NCBI RefSeq assembly: GCF_004827385.1
Contig: NZ_SRXN01000009.1
Coordinates: forward strand, 62,001-126,000
Origin: Ensifer sp. MPMI2T
GTDB taxonomy: Bacteria; Pseudomonadota; Alphaproteobacteria; Rhizobiales; Rhizobiaceae
Reading direction: 5' to 3'
DNA length: 64,000 nucleotides
Shown: in pieces, positions 54,766 to 62,485 of the stretch
Layout: each line of letters opens with the position of its first letter
Numbering within the stretch: position 1 is the first letter of the stretch
Position numbers and translations under genes: made by a program
The notes under the pieces: generated by a model
What the model was told of the DNA's origin: nothing
The model's database searches: none
The model's input: the letters and a program-made list of their open reading frames with translations, nothing else

Positions 54766-55272
54766 TCACGACCGCTTTCCCTTCACAGGGTCGGCATTTC
54801 CATTAAGGAAGGGTGGGCCAAGCTCCCAAAGGCCGTTCTTGATAGCGGTTTCAACGGCGAAAGCCGCTGCTCCATCTGGCAGCATGGCAAATCTGTAACA
54901 GAGGTTCTCGTGGATATATCGGCGCACGAATGCATCCATCTGGTGACGACCTGATGCAATCGCGGCTATGTCCTCTTCGGACAAAGTTGGAAGCACAAAC
55001 CTGTCGGCGACATAGACGCAGAACTGATCACCGCTCCGTCGTCCGCTGGCGTGGCTTTGGAGGCGCGTGTAAAGACCGTGCGGTGTATTTCGACGGACTG
55101 TCTCCGCTGTTATCCCCCGACCTGACATGCCCACATAGATAAAGCGGCCATCTTTATGCCAGATCGTGTATACGCCTGCGCCGAATGTCGGCAGGGCGCT
55201 GTTCGGCCAATCGGCAAATAAGTGAACGGGGCCGCAGGATAGATCGTGCGCAAGTTGGGCTGTCAGAGTCAT
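54766..55272 (-). CDS. GIY-YIG-like domain protein
   Basis: 168 residues from the ATG at 55272 (MTLTAQLAHDLSCGPVHLFA); the longer frame is unsupported. GAGVYTIWHKDGRFIYVGMS, then GR, resembles the GIY-YIG core (GxYxI...YVG). THGLYTRLQSHASGRRSGDQ-like NTPHGLYTRLQSHASGRRSG follows, with helices carrying conserved Arg, and an acidic helix SEEDIAAIASGRHQMDAFV. A nuclease-like role is possible, but the metal-binding Glu is not certain from reading alone. Confidence 0.7.
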   Translation of the reverse strand: MTLTAQLAHDLSCGPVHLFADWPNSALPTFGAGVYTIWHKDGRFIYVGMSGRGITAETVRRNTPHGLYTRLQSHASGRRSGDQFCVYVADRFVLPTLSEEDIAAIASGRHQMDAFVRRYIHENLCYRFAMLPDGAAAFAVETAIKNGLWELGPPFLNGNADPVKGKRS

Positions 55273-55604
55273 TCCGGCACCACCAGACTTTTTTCGGCCA
55301 TCTTCGTCAGCGGCTTGACCGGGTAGCGGGTAAGCATGCCGTTGTCCTGCCGCCAGCCTTTGAGGCGGATGCCTTGCGCGGCGAAACAGTCGGACGCGTC
55401 GTCGATCAGGCTGAATTGGTTCGAAGCGCCATAAGCCATGATCTGGTTCGCGTCGGAATCGCGCAAGCGCATCCGGCAGACCGCCTTGGCCTTCTCCAGC
55501 CGCATGGGCGTCAACTTCCCTTCCATCGCGGCGAATTCGGCTTTGCCCGTCATGCATCCGGCGAGCGGAAGGGCGGCGAGAACGCTGAGAATGATTTTCA
55601 TCAT
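55269..55604 (-). CDS. Small phage lipoprotein
   Basis: 111 residues with a lipoprotein signal (MMKIILSVLAALPLAGCMTG); lipobox LAGC, acylated C17. The mature part contains three cysteines and CRMRLRDSDANQIMAYGASN. Such small lipoproteins in prophages can act in superinfection exclusion; inference only. Overlaps the GIY-YIG-like gene by 4 bases. Confidence 0.75.
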   Translation of the reverse strand: MMKIILSVLAALPLAGCMTGKAEFAAMEGKLTPMRLEKAKAVCRMRLRDSDANQIMAYGASNQFSLIDDASDCFAAQGIRLKGWRQDNGMLTRYPVKPLTKMAEKSLVVPE

Positions 55605-55607
55605 CGG

Positions 55608-55910
55608 TTAGTTGCTTTCGATTTCAAATCCGCGCGAGCGGTAGTGGCGGCAGAGAAGGAAGGCCGCGAAGGGCGACACAATCACAATGTTCGCCATGGC
55701 CAGCATGAGTAGCGCCAATGGCCAGAAACCCATTGTGAGAGCGAGCAGGATCAAAAAAATTACCCAATGGACGAACAAGAGCGCGAAAAACGTCGGCCAT
55801 GCGCCCTTCAGCAGGAAGTAGAACGGGCCTAGCAGCGCCGAGCCGAGGAATGCCGTGAAACCGCTTACCTTCCTGCGGTGCCCGTTATGGCGATTGACGA
55901 AAGTTGCCAT
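55608..55910 (-). CDS. Multi-span small membrane protein
   Basis: 100 residues: an N-terminal basic stretch (NRHNGHRRKVSGFTAFLGSA), then about two to three transmembrane segments (LLGPFYFLLKGAWPTFFALL, HWVIFLILLALTMGFWPLAL and NIVIVSPFAAFLLC). It resembles the small DUF2628-like membrane proteins. Possible role in the cell envelope during lysogeny. Confidence 0.7.
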   Translation of the reverse strand: MATFVNRHNGHRRKVSGFTAFLGSALLGPFYFLLKGAWPTFFALLFVHWVIFLILLALTMGFWPLALLMLAMANIVIVSPFAAFLLCRHYRSRGFEIESN

Positions 55911-55919
55911 CTATTTTCC

Positions 55920-56222
55920 CTAATTCAGCTGTGCCCCAGAGGCCAAAGCGGCGACGATGTCATTCCAGTCGTCGCTGTCGGCTATGGTGTCGAGATATTC
56001 CAGATGCTCGTTGAGGCGGTGCATGCGGAACCGCCTGCTCTCGGGGAATTCCCGTTCGCCGGGATCCGCATAGTCGATGAAGATCTGCAGGCGGCGCTGC
56101 TCGTCCAGAAAGGATGGGCAGATGTCGTTGTGCCAAGAGCTATCCACAAAGCCAGCCGGGATGGCTGGCAGCGTGGCCGGATCGAAGTCCGGAAATTCCT
56201 GCTGAAACAATGGGTTGGTCAT
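55920..56222 (-). CDS. Small hypothetical phage protein
   Basis: 100 residues, MTNPLFQQEFPDFDPATLPA, then SSWHNDICPSFLDEQRRLQI and FIDYADPGEREFPESRRFRM. Acidic alpha/beta protein; no family recognised. It overlaps the upstream gene by 4 bases. Confidence 0.65.
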   Translation of the reverse strand: MTNPLFQQEFPDFDPATLPAIPAGFVDSSWHNDICPSFLDEQRRLQIFIDYADPGEREFPESRRFRMHRLNEHLEYLDTIADSDDWNDIVAALASGAQLN

Positions 56223-56437
56223 TTGTAGGTTTCCTTAAGCAGCTTGCGGGCGACAACGCCCATGTCGATGTAGGTAGCTTTCCCACCGCGAACGTCGCGC
56301 TCGACGGTCTTGCCCTCGGCAAGCCAGAGGCGCTCGTGCGGCGTGAAGAGTTCATCCATTTCGGCGGGAAGGTACTGGAGCACATGTTCCTGCGGGTGTT
56401 TGCCGCCGATCTCGGTATAAAGCAGGTAGGTGATCAT
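56219..56437 (-). CDS. Small hypothetical phage protein
   Basis: 72 residues from the ATG at 56437 (MITYLLYTEIGGKHPQEHVL); an upstream ATG at 56479 in the same frame is possible. Continues QYLPAEMDELFTPHERLWLA, then VERDVRGGKATYIDMGVVAR. First gene of the minus-strand accessory cluster, next to the operator palindrome and divergent from the RHH gene. Confidence 0.65.
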   Translation of the reverse strand: MITYLLYTEIGGKHPQEHVLQYLPAEMDELFTPHERLWLAEGKTVERDVRGGKATYIDMGVVARKLLKETYK

Positions 56438-56462
56438 GGTCGTAATCGCGTTCTCGTTGGTG

Positions 56463-56481
56463 CCTTGCCCATCAGGCAAGG
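56463..56481. repeat. Short inverted repeat in the divergent promoter region
   Basis: ccttgcc (56463-56469) / ggcaagg (56475-56481), a compact hairpin or second operator half next to the larger palindrome. Confidence 0.45.
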
Positions 56482-56485
56482 TTCA

Positions 56486-56524
56486 TATATACAATCAGAG
56501 AGCGAGTTACAACGATTGTATATA
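56486..56524. promoter_or_regulatory. Candidate operator: 11-bp inverted repeat
   Basis: Perfect arms tatatacaatc (56486-56496) and gattgtatata (56514-56524) with a 17-base spacer. They lie 10 bases before the ATG of the ribbon-helix-helix gene and in the divergent spacer to the small-gene cluster. Autoregulation by the RHH protein is inference. Confidence 0.7.
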
Positions 56525-56534
56525 CGATTTAACG

Positions 56535-56711
56535 ATGAAAAGAGCCGATTACCGCAGTATTTCCGACCGTATTGTTCTGCCTTTGCCAGAAGGGATGCGC
56601 GACGCAATTGATCAGGCGCGCCTGGACGGCGAGAACCGCGTCGCCTTCATCCGCACCGCCATCGAAAACGAGCTGGCACGCCGTGCCCGTAAGGAAAGGC
56701 GAACCGGATGA
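56535..56711 (+). CDS. Ribbon-helix-helix (CopG-like) regulator
   Basis: 58 residues from the ATG at 56535 (MKRADYRSISDRIVLPLPEG). The beta-strand SDRIVLPLPEG followed by two helices (MRDAIDQARLDG and NRVAFIRTAIENELARRARK) is the RHH fold. Overlaps the next gene by 4 bases (ATGA). Likely repressor of its own promoter through the adjacent palindrome. An antitoxin-like role is possible, but the downstream gene does not look like a known toxin. Confidence 0.8.
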   Translation: MKRADYRSISDRIVLPLPEGMRDAIDQARLDGENRVAFIRTAIENELARRARKERRTG

Positions 56712-57301
56712 AGGTCGGGATGAAAGGCGACGCGCTGATTTTCGATTTCCAGTCAGGCCCGGCGCGTAAATGCGGTGATTGTTCGCTGTGCTGCAAATTG
56801 CTGCCTGTGCGCGAACTGGCCAAGCGCGGCGGCAGCCGTTGCCGGTTCCAGCGCCATGGCAAGGGCTGCACGATCTATCATCGCGCCGACAAGGGCTTCC
56901 CGCCGCCGTGCGGCCTGTGGTCCTGCGTCTGGCTTGCCGACCCCGAGGACGCCGGAGCGATGAGGCGACCCGACCACGCCCATTACGTCGTCGACCCGCT
57001 GCCGGATTTCATCGTCATCCAGACCGAAGGGCAACCCGACCAGCGCGTCAATGTCGTGCAGGTCTGGCTCCACCCGGCCCATCCCGACGCGCATCGCGAT
57101 CCGGGCCTGCGCGCCTATCTCGCCCTGCGTGGCGCTCGCGATGGTTTCGCGGCGCTGATCCGGCTGAACGAGAGCGACGGCTGGGTGCTGTTTCCGCCAG
57201 CCCTTTCACCGGATGGTCAATGGCACGAGCGCGGCTCGCGCAAGAGGCCGGAGGATAACGACGTGGTCGTCTCCCGAACGCCAATGGAGGTCTACCGCTA
57301 A
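56708..57301 (+). CDS. YkgJ-like cysteine-cluster protein
   Basis: 197 residues. The N-terminal domain CGDCSLCCKLLPVRELAKRG, then CRFQRHGKGCTIYHRADKGF and PPCGLWSCVWL, has the CxxCxxCC and further cysteines of the YkgJ family (putative zinc or iron-sulphur chelating domain). The C-terminal ~100 residues (HPAHPDAHRDPGLRAYLALR, DGFAALIRLNESDGWVLFPP) are typical for the rhizobial version. Translationally coupled to the RHH gene. Confidence 0.85.
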   Translation: MKVGMKGDALIFDFQSGPARKCGDCSLCCKLLPVRELAKRGGSRCRFQRHGKGCTIYHRADKGFPPPCGLWSCVWLADPEDAGAMRRPDHAHYVVDPLPDFIVIQTEGQPDQRVNVVQVWLHPAHPDAHRDPGLRAYLALRGARDGFAALIRLNESDGWVLFPPALSPDGQWHERGSRKRPEDNDVVVSRTPMEVYR

Positions 57302-57399
57302 AAGGACGCCGCACAAGTCATCAAGGGTGCGCAGGAAAACTTCGCGAGCATGAACAGCGTCGCGGCTGCATTTGGTAATTCAAAGAGAAAGGACAAGCC
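57302..57399 (+). other. Spacer with a short gene-like remnant
   Basis: Immediately after the YkgJ-like stop the same frame reads KDAAQVIKGAQENFASMNSV, then AAAFGNSKRKDKP and a stop. It looks like the C-terminus of a lost helical protein, but the sample is too short to be sure. aaagagaaagga at the end is the ribosome-binding site for the XRE gene. Confidence 0.3.
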
Positions 57400-57837
57400 A
57401 TGACGGCTCTTAACCAAGCGATCAAAACGAGATCCCGCGCCCCACAAAGCAACACGCGCTCGCCGAGTAAGCGTGAATTAGAAATCAGCGCCACCGTCGG
57501 CCAGAACATCAGGACGCTCAGGGCGATGACCGGCATGTCACAGATGACCCTAGCTGAAAAGCTGGGGATCACGTTCCAGCAAGTGCAGAAATATGAGAAG
57601 GGAACAAATCGCGTCAGCGCCCCGAAACTTGTTCTGATGGCGGAAATCTTCAAGACGCCGATTTCGACGTTCTTTTCCAATATCGAATTGTTGCCGTCGA
57701 AAGACGGCGGCGTGACCTTGCCGACCTTCGGGAAAGATGGGATGCGCGCCGCACGGCTATTCGAGGTGTTGCCTCCGAAGATACAGGGTGCGGCCCTGCG
57801 GGTCTTGCAGTCGCTCTCCGAGGGCAATGGTGAGTGA
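57400..57837 (+). CDS. XRE-family transcriptional regulator
   Basis: 145 residues. After a flexible start, VGQNIRTLRAMTGMSQMTLA, then EKLGITFQQVQKYEKGTNRV and SAPKLVLMAEIFKTPISTFF, is an XRE helix-turn-helix close to the SinR-like rhizobial type. A C-terminal helix (AARLFEVLPPKIQGAALRVL) may mediate oligomerisation. Possible prophage regulator; a full lysogeny module is not visible. It starts behind a good ribosome-binding site. Confidence 0.9.
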   Translation: MTALNQAIKTRSRAPQSNTRSPSKRELEISATVGQNIRTLRAMTGMSQMTLAEKLGITFQQVQKYEKGTNRVSAPKLVLMAEIFKTPISTFFSNIELLPSKDGGVTLPTFGKDGMRAARLFEVLPPKIQGAALRVLQSLSEGNGE

Positions 57838-57838
57838 A

Positions 57839-58086
57839 ATGAAGGCGGGCACCACCAGCGGGCTCGACATCTATGTCGTCTGTAAGAATCCCTCGGACTT
57901 TCCGGGCAAGTACACCTGCCGTTGCCAGACCATCTATCGTGGCGGCGACGGCGGCACCGAGATCTCGGCGGAGGGCTGGTCGCAGACCGCATCGAGGCCA
58001 TTCGCGCCGAGATGCAGAAACGCGGGTTGTACCGATTACCGCGTTTCCCGAGCGACGATCCCACCATCGTCGAATGCTGGCTTTAA
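57839..58086 (+). pseudogene. Small phage gene with an apparent frameshift
   Basis: Frame 1 begins at the ATG at 57839: MKAGTTSGLDIYVVCKNPSD, then FPGKYTCRCQTIYRGGDGGT and EISAEG. In the other frame the sequence continues LVADRIEAIRAEMQKRGLYR, then LPRFPSDDPTIVECWL and a stop at 58086. Together they match a common rhizobial small protein (YVVxKNPSDFPG ... GLYRLPRxPSDDPxIVExWL). The length of 248 bases is not a multiple of three, so an indel near 57970-57990 or a programmed shift must exist. Confidence 0.75.
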
Positions 58087-58140
58087 GCCGCATTTCCGCG
58101 CCAAGGCCGGGTCGCGGCGAGTCTGAAAACCGCCATATTG

Positions 58141-58169
58141 CCCCACAGGCACATTTTGTGCCTGTGGGG
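58141..58169. terminator. Perfect 13-bp hairpin between convergent genes
   Basis: ccccacaggcaca / tgtgcctgtgggg with a ttt loop, between the plus-strand regulator group and the minus-strand terminase. No T run, but the place suits a bidirectional stop. Confidence 0.6.
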
Positions 58170-58236
58170 GCGATGGTAGGACCCGACAGGTGGCGAAATC
58201 GCGTCTGTGGCCGCCTGTGGCCGAAAGCGCAGATTT

Positions 58237-59871
58237 TCAAGCCACCAGCGAGTCCAGTTCCAGCTCGGTTTCCGTCTGCAGGCGGCAGGCCGCCACCGCC
58301 ATCACCGCCGCGACGCCCGCGTCGATCCTGCCGAACGACTTTGCCTTGGTCAGCTTGCGGTTCCCGGCGGCGTCGCGGTCGACCACGGCGTTGGACACGC
58401 ACCAGCGCAGCACCGGGTGGCCGCCGTGGACGAGCCGACCCTGGACGGCAAGTTCCTCGAAGATCTCGATGGCGGGCGACATCGACTTGTAGCCTTGGCC
58501 GAATGGCGACAGCGGCACCAGCACGCCCATGCGGGCGAACGACTGCTTCAGGACGTCGATGCGCCACTGGTCGTAGTTGACCTTGGCAAACAGGATCTTC
58601 GACGAAAGCTCGCCGACGTCGGCGGCGAGGAAGTCGTAGTCAAGCACCTGTCCCGGCACCGGGATCAGGAACGAGCGGTCGGCCCAAACGCGGTAGGGCG
58701 CGCGGTCGCGCAGGCCCCGTTCGTCGATCGTATCGCCTGGCGTCCAGATGCGCGGGAACAGGTGGACGTTGCCGTGGTCGTCGTTGACCGCCATGACCAG
58801 CGCCGAGAGGTCGGTGCGCGCCGACAGGTCGAGCCCGCCATAGACCGGCCTGCCATCGTAGAGCAGATCCTCGACGAGTTCCCGGTTGCCGCGGATCCAG
58901 ACGTTCGGCGACAGGAAAGGGGCCTTCGCCTGGACGCGCTGGTTCAGGTAGAGGTTTCTTAGGCGCGATTCCAGCGACGGCACCTTTTCGGCCCGCTTCA
59001 TGGCGGCGCGGAATTCGTCGATGTCGCGGTAGTCGCCGAGCGCCGGGTTTGCCTTCTTCCATTGTTTTTCGTCGAGCAGGTCGCAGCCGGGGTCGGCGGC
59101 GTAGAGGTGGACGGTAAAGGTGTCGTCCTCGATCTCGCCCGCGCGGATCTTCAGCCCGTAGTCTATCAGCTCCGACAGGATATGGTCGTCGGCCGGCGCT
59201 TGCGTCGAGATGATCATCATCAACGGCTCGACCTGCGCGCCGAGCGAGGTCATAAGCACGTCGTAGAGCGCGGCGTTCTTCGCCTGCGCCAGTTCATCAT
59301 AGACGACCAGGTCGAGGCCTTCGCCGAACTGGCCACCGGCTTCCGCCGCGATGGCCGAGTAGAACGAGCCGTCGCGGCGGTGGGTGACGTGCTTGGTCGA
59401 CTCCACCAGCTTCAGCCGCTTCATCAGCACCGGGTTCATGCGGATCATCTTGGCGACGAAGCGGTAGACGATCCCGGCCTGCTTGCGGGTGGTGGCGGCG
59501 GACGCGATCACCGAGTTCGGCCTTTTGAACGGGCCGACCAGGTGCAGGAGGATGATGACCGCAGCGAGCAGCGTCTTGCCGTTGCGCCTGCCGACCGAAA
59601 AGATCGCCTGCCTGCGCTTGCGCAGCCCGTCCTTGTCGCGGGGATTGTAGACGTCGCGGATGAATTCGATCTGCGGCTTCGACAGCCTGAGCGGCTTTCC
59701 GACGTGTTTCCCCGCCGGGACGATCAGCGAATGTGCGAACGCAATCGCCCTGCCGGACGGCAGGTTCCAGTCCTTTTTCGGCACGTTGCGGCGCTGCATG
59801 AGCTGGCGCAATTCGGGCGTCAGGCTGCTCGCAGATTTATCAGCGAGTGCCGCTTGCTTGTCGATAAACAC
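58237..59871 (-). CDS. Terminase large subunit
   Basis: About 544 residues if a GTG at 59871 is used; an ATG at 59799 (MQRRNVPKKDWNLPSGRAIA) gives 520 and is equally plausible. The ATPase part has the Walker A-like SVGRRNGKTLLAAVIILLHL and Walker B in LDLVVYDELAQAKNAALYD. The nuclease part has GGLDLSARTDLSALVMAVND and the late acidic SFGRIDAGVAAVMAVAACRL. Family is Terminase_1 (HK97/P27 type). It packages DNA into the prohead with TerS. It is separated from TerS by the methyltransferase and an opposite-strand gene. Confidence 0.95.
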   Translation of the reverse strand: MFIDKQAALADKSASSLTPELRQLMQRRNVPKKDWNLPSGRAIAFAHSLIVPAGKHVGKPLRLSKPQIEFIRDVYNPRDKDGLRKRRQAIFSVGRRNGKTLLAAVIILLHLVGPFKRPNSVIASAATTRKQAGIVYRFVAKMIRMNPVLMKRLKLVESTKHVTHRRDGSFYSAIAAEAGGQFGEGLDLVVYDELAQAKNAALYDVLMTSLGAQVEPLMMIISTQAPADDHILSELIDYGLKIRAGEIEDDTFTVHLYAADPGCDLLDEKQWKKANPALGDYRDIDEFRAAMKRAEKVPSLESRLRNLYLNQRVQAKAPFLSPNVWIRGNRELVEDLLYDGRPVYGGLDLSARTDLSALVMAVNDDHGNVHLFPRIWTPGDTIDERGLRDRAPYRVWADRSFLIPVPGQVLDYDFLAADVGELSSKILFAKVNYDQWRIDVLKQSFARMGVLVPLSPFGQGYKSMSPAIEIFEELAVQGRLVHGGHPVLRWCVSNAVVDRDAAGNRKLTKAKSFGRIDAGVAAVMAVAACRLQTETELELDSLVA

Positions 59872-59912
59872 AATCCTATGTCCACAACCGCAACACGAAA
59901 CGGAGACTTCAA

Positions 59913-60482
59913 ATGATTGTTTTTGAAATCGTAGGTGGTGGCGACGAGTCCAACGAGACCCACGACACCGCACCAGATTCCATCGTCGATTTCGCCGAGG
60001 CGGAGGACGCCGTGAAGGGCAAGCGCCGCAAGAGCGGCACGCTGCGCTTCCCGCCGCCGGTCGACCTCGACGAGGTCATCCCGCCCTTGCCCGACGGCAT
60101 CAAGGCGATCCCCGGCGGCATCGAGTATCCCGACGGCACGCAGGTCACCGAGGCGACCGCCAGCGCCGAGGAGGCGAAGCCCGCCAAGCAGCGCAAGGCG
60201 AAAGAGCCGAAGGAACCGAAGGCGAAGAAGGCGAAGGCCGAAAAGCCCGCCAAGGCACCGCGCGAAAACAAGACCGACACGCTGGTGCTGATGCTCTTGG
60301 ACGACAAGGGTGCCACCACCGAGGAGGTCGCCAAGGCCTTCGGCTGGCTGGCGCACACGACCCGCGCCGCCATCTCGACGCTGCCGAAGAAGAAACAGTT
60401 CCCCGAGGGCCACGTCCTTTCCAAGGAGAAGGTCGAGGAGCGCGGTCTGGTCTACCGCATCACGCCGGTCAAGGCCGAATAG
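59913..60482 (+). CDS. DUF3489 domain-containing protein
   Basis: 189 residues. ggaga lies 8 bases before the ATG. The N-terminal part includes LRFPPPVDLDEVIPPLPDGI. A lysine/alanine-rich linker (about 85-117, AKEPKEPKAKKAKAEKPAKA) leads to the DUF3489 domain: TDTLVLMLLDDKGATTEEVA, then KAFGWLAHTTRAAISTLPKK and VEERGLVYRITPV, a winged-helix-like fold. Sits on the plus strand inside the terminase module and overlaps the 3' end of the methyltransferase by 14 bases. Possibly DNA-binding. Confidence 0.85.
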   Translation: MIVFEIVGGGDESNETHDTAPDSIVDFAEAEDAVKGKRRKSGTLRFPPPVDLDEVIPPLPDGIKAIPGGIEYPDGTQVTEATASAEEAKPAKQRKAKEPKEPKAKKAKAEKPAKAPRENKTDTLVLMLLDDKGATTEEVAKAFGWLAHTTRAAISTLPKKKQFPEGHVLSKEKVEERGLVYRITPVKAE

Positions 60483-61701
60483 CGCCAGCCGCAGCATCGT
60501 CGAACGAAGGCCCGCCATCCAAGCGGGCCTTTTCTCCTGTGAAGTCCTGCCAGCGCCTGACCGCCACGTCGACATAGGCCGGGTTGATTTCGAGGCAGTA
60601 GGCGACCCGCGCCTCTATCTCGGCGGCGATCATCGTCGTGCCCGAGCCGACGAAGGGATCGTAGACCGCCTGACCGGCGGAAGAATTGTTCTGCATCGGG
60701 CGGCGCATCGCCTCGACCGGCTTCTGCGTCGAATGGCCATGGCCGGAGTCCTCGCGCGCCGGGATCGTCCACAGAGTCGATTGCGAGCGGTCGCCGCACC
60801 AGTTGCCCTTCTTGCGGACGGCGTACCAGCACGGCTCGTGCTGCCAGTGATAATCGCCGCGCGACAGCGCGAAGCGGTCCTTCGCCCAGATGATCTGTGA
60901 GCGGATCTCGAAGCCGGAGGCCTCCAGTGACCGCTGCACCTCGGATGCGTATTTCCCGGCGTGCCAGACGTAGGCGACCGGGCCGGGAAAGAGGTCGTAG
61001 GCCTGCCGCCAGTCGGCGCGCTCGTCGTTGACCACTTCGCCCATCTTCAGCCTGTTGCGGTTCACACCCGCCTCGGCGCGCCAGTGCGGATCGTAGTCGA
61101 CGCCATAGGGCGGGTCGGTCACCATCAGGTTCGGTTTCACACCGCCAAGCAGCCGCTCGACGTCCGCCGCCTTCGTGGCGTCGCCGCACAGCAGCCGGTG
61201 GGCTCCGCAGATCCAGAGATCGCCGGGTTTCGACGTCAGGACGTCGGGCAGGGGCGGGGCCTCGTCGGGATCGGTAAGCCCCGGATTGCCGGTGAGCCGC
61301 CCGAGCCTGCGCAGCTCCTGCTCGGAAAAGCCGATCAGCGCCGCCATGTCCGGCAACGTTTCGAGTTCGGCCGCAAGCAGCTTCACGTCCCATCCGGCAT
61401 TCAGTGCGAGCTGGTTGTCGGCGAGCCGGTAGGCCCTGATCTGCTTCGGCGTCCAGCCCTTGGCGACCATCACCGGCACCAGTTCCAGGCCCATCTCTTG
61501 TGCCGCGAGGGCGCGGCCATGTCCGGCGATCAGCTCGCCAGCCTCGTCGACCAAGAGCGGGATGGTGAAGCCGAATTCGCGGATCGACGCGGCGATCTGC
61601 GCCACCTGCTCCGGCGAATGCGTGCGGGCGTTTTTGTCGTAGTGCTTCAGGCTGGCGAGCGGCCTGCGCTCGACCGCGTCGGCGGGCCACGGCAGGTTCA
61701 T
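60469..61701 (-). CDS. ParB-like / DNA methyltransferase fusion
   Basis: 410 residues. The N-terminal ParB/Sulfiredoxin-like domain is IRPVE-like VERRPLASLKHYDKNARTHS, then IREFGFTIPLLVDEAGELIA and GHGRALAAQEMGL. The C-terminal DNA methyltransferase has motif IV as NLMVTDPPYGVDYDPHW and the SAM-binding motif I as VYDPFVGSGTTMIAAEIEAR, so the order is IV then I (beta-type N4/N6 methylase). It probably modifies phage DNA against host restriction. Common beside terminases in alphaproteobacterial phages. Its start is one base after the TerS stop. Confidence 0.93.
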   Translation of the reverse strand: MNLPWPADAVERRPLASLKHYDKNARTHSPEQVAQIAASIREFGFTIPLLVDEAGELIAGHGRALAAQEMGLELVPVMVAKGWTPKQIRAYRLADNQLALNAGWDVKLLAAELETLPDMAALIGFSEQELRRLGRLTGNPGLTDPDEAPPLPDVLTSKPGDLWICGAHRLLCGDATKAADVERLLGGVKPNLMVTDPPYGVDYDPHWRAEAGVNRNRLKMGEVVNDERADWRQAYDLFPGPVAYVWHAGKYASEVQRSLEASGFEIRSQIIWAKDRFALSRGDYHWQHEPCWYAVRKKGNWCGDRSQSTLWTIPAREDSGHGHSTQKPVEAMRRPMQNNSSAGQAVYDPFVGSGTTMIAAEIEARVAYCLEINPAYVDVAVRRWQDFTGEKARLDGGPSFDDAAAGAIRP

Positions 61702-61702
61702 C

Positions 61703-62158
61703 TCACTCTCCCAAGAGCAGCGTTATCGGGTCGGTGTCCCAGCGTTCGGGGTGTGCCAGGCGCGCCCGACCGGCGGGCGTCAGGCCGAGTTCTGCGCCCG
61801 ACTGCATCATCAACTTGGCGGCATTGTTCATGACCACGAGCAGGGGATTGCGGATCGGCCCATGCGGGCTCTGGACGAGCAGGCCGGTCATGTCGAGCTT
61901 CTCGCGCGCCTGCCGGAACGTTGCCCAGTTCACCGCGAACGTCTCCAAAGCCGCTTCATCCGCCCGCGTCAGCACCCCCTCCGGCAACGAACTGACGGTG
62001 TCCAGCCATAACTCCTCGGCCAGCTCGTTCATCCCCGGAGGCATCCTCGGATGCCCCAAACCTTGCGGTTCGTCGTGAATCCGGTGCACGCCGACCTTCG
62101 AGCGGTTGCCCTCGGCGATTTTGATGATCTTCGACTTCGGTTTCGGTCCTCTCGGCAT
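61703..62158 (-). CDS. Terminase small subunit (P27 family)
   Basis: 151 residues from the ATG at 62158 (MPRGPKPKSKIIKIAEGNRS). The family pattern RIHDEPQGLGHPRMPPGMNE, LAEELWLDTVSSLPEGVLTR, then ADEAALETFAVNWATFRQAR and LTPAGRARL, is clear. Recognises the packaging site, probably just upstream (62160-62480). The longer frame is a shadow. Confidence 0.92.
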   Translation of the reverse strand: MPRGPKPKSKIIKIAEGNRSKVGVHRIHDEPQGLGHPRMPPGMNELAEELWLDTVSSLPEGVLTRADEAALETFAVNWATFRQAREKLDMTGLLVQSPHGPIRNPLLVVMNNAAKLMMQSGAELGLTPAGRARLAHPERWDTDPITLLLGE

Positions 62159-62485
62159 TTTTGGAAGCCTTTTCAGGATGATCGATCGAAAAGATAATCC
62201 AAAAAATAAATAGCCGGAAATTGTAACGAGGCTACCGCCGCGCCTCCGGGCTCCGTGCGGGGGCTTTTGGGGCCTCCCCCCGCCGGAGGGTACCCGCCCG
62301 CAGCGCCTTGCAACGGTTGGCTTCGTCGATCGTGACGCGCGCACACTTCTTCATAGTAGGTAACAGAGGACGCTCCGGAATCTGGTTCGCCGAGTCCCCG
62401 ACCGATGCCGGCGCAAACGCCAGCGGAAATGACCTTGCCGCACATCCTGCACCTCAGTAGTGTCCGCAACTATAGGGGGACTCGG
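62159..62485. other. Region upstream of terS, likely packaging-site area
   Basis: 327 bases between divergent genes. It contains an AT-rich tract (62160-62215, ggaagccttttcaggatgat onward) and a GC-rich symmetrical stretch (62255-62310, gggggcttttggggcctcccccc). Such a region next to terS is where a cos or pac site normally lies. No tRNA 3' end copy here, so it is not the right attachment site. Confidence 0.5.
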
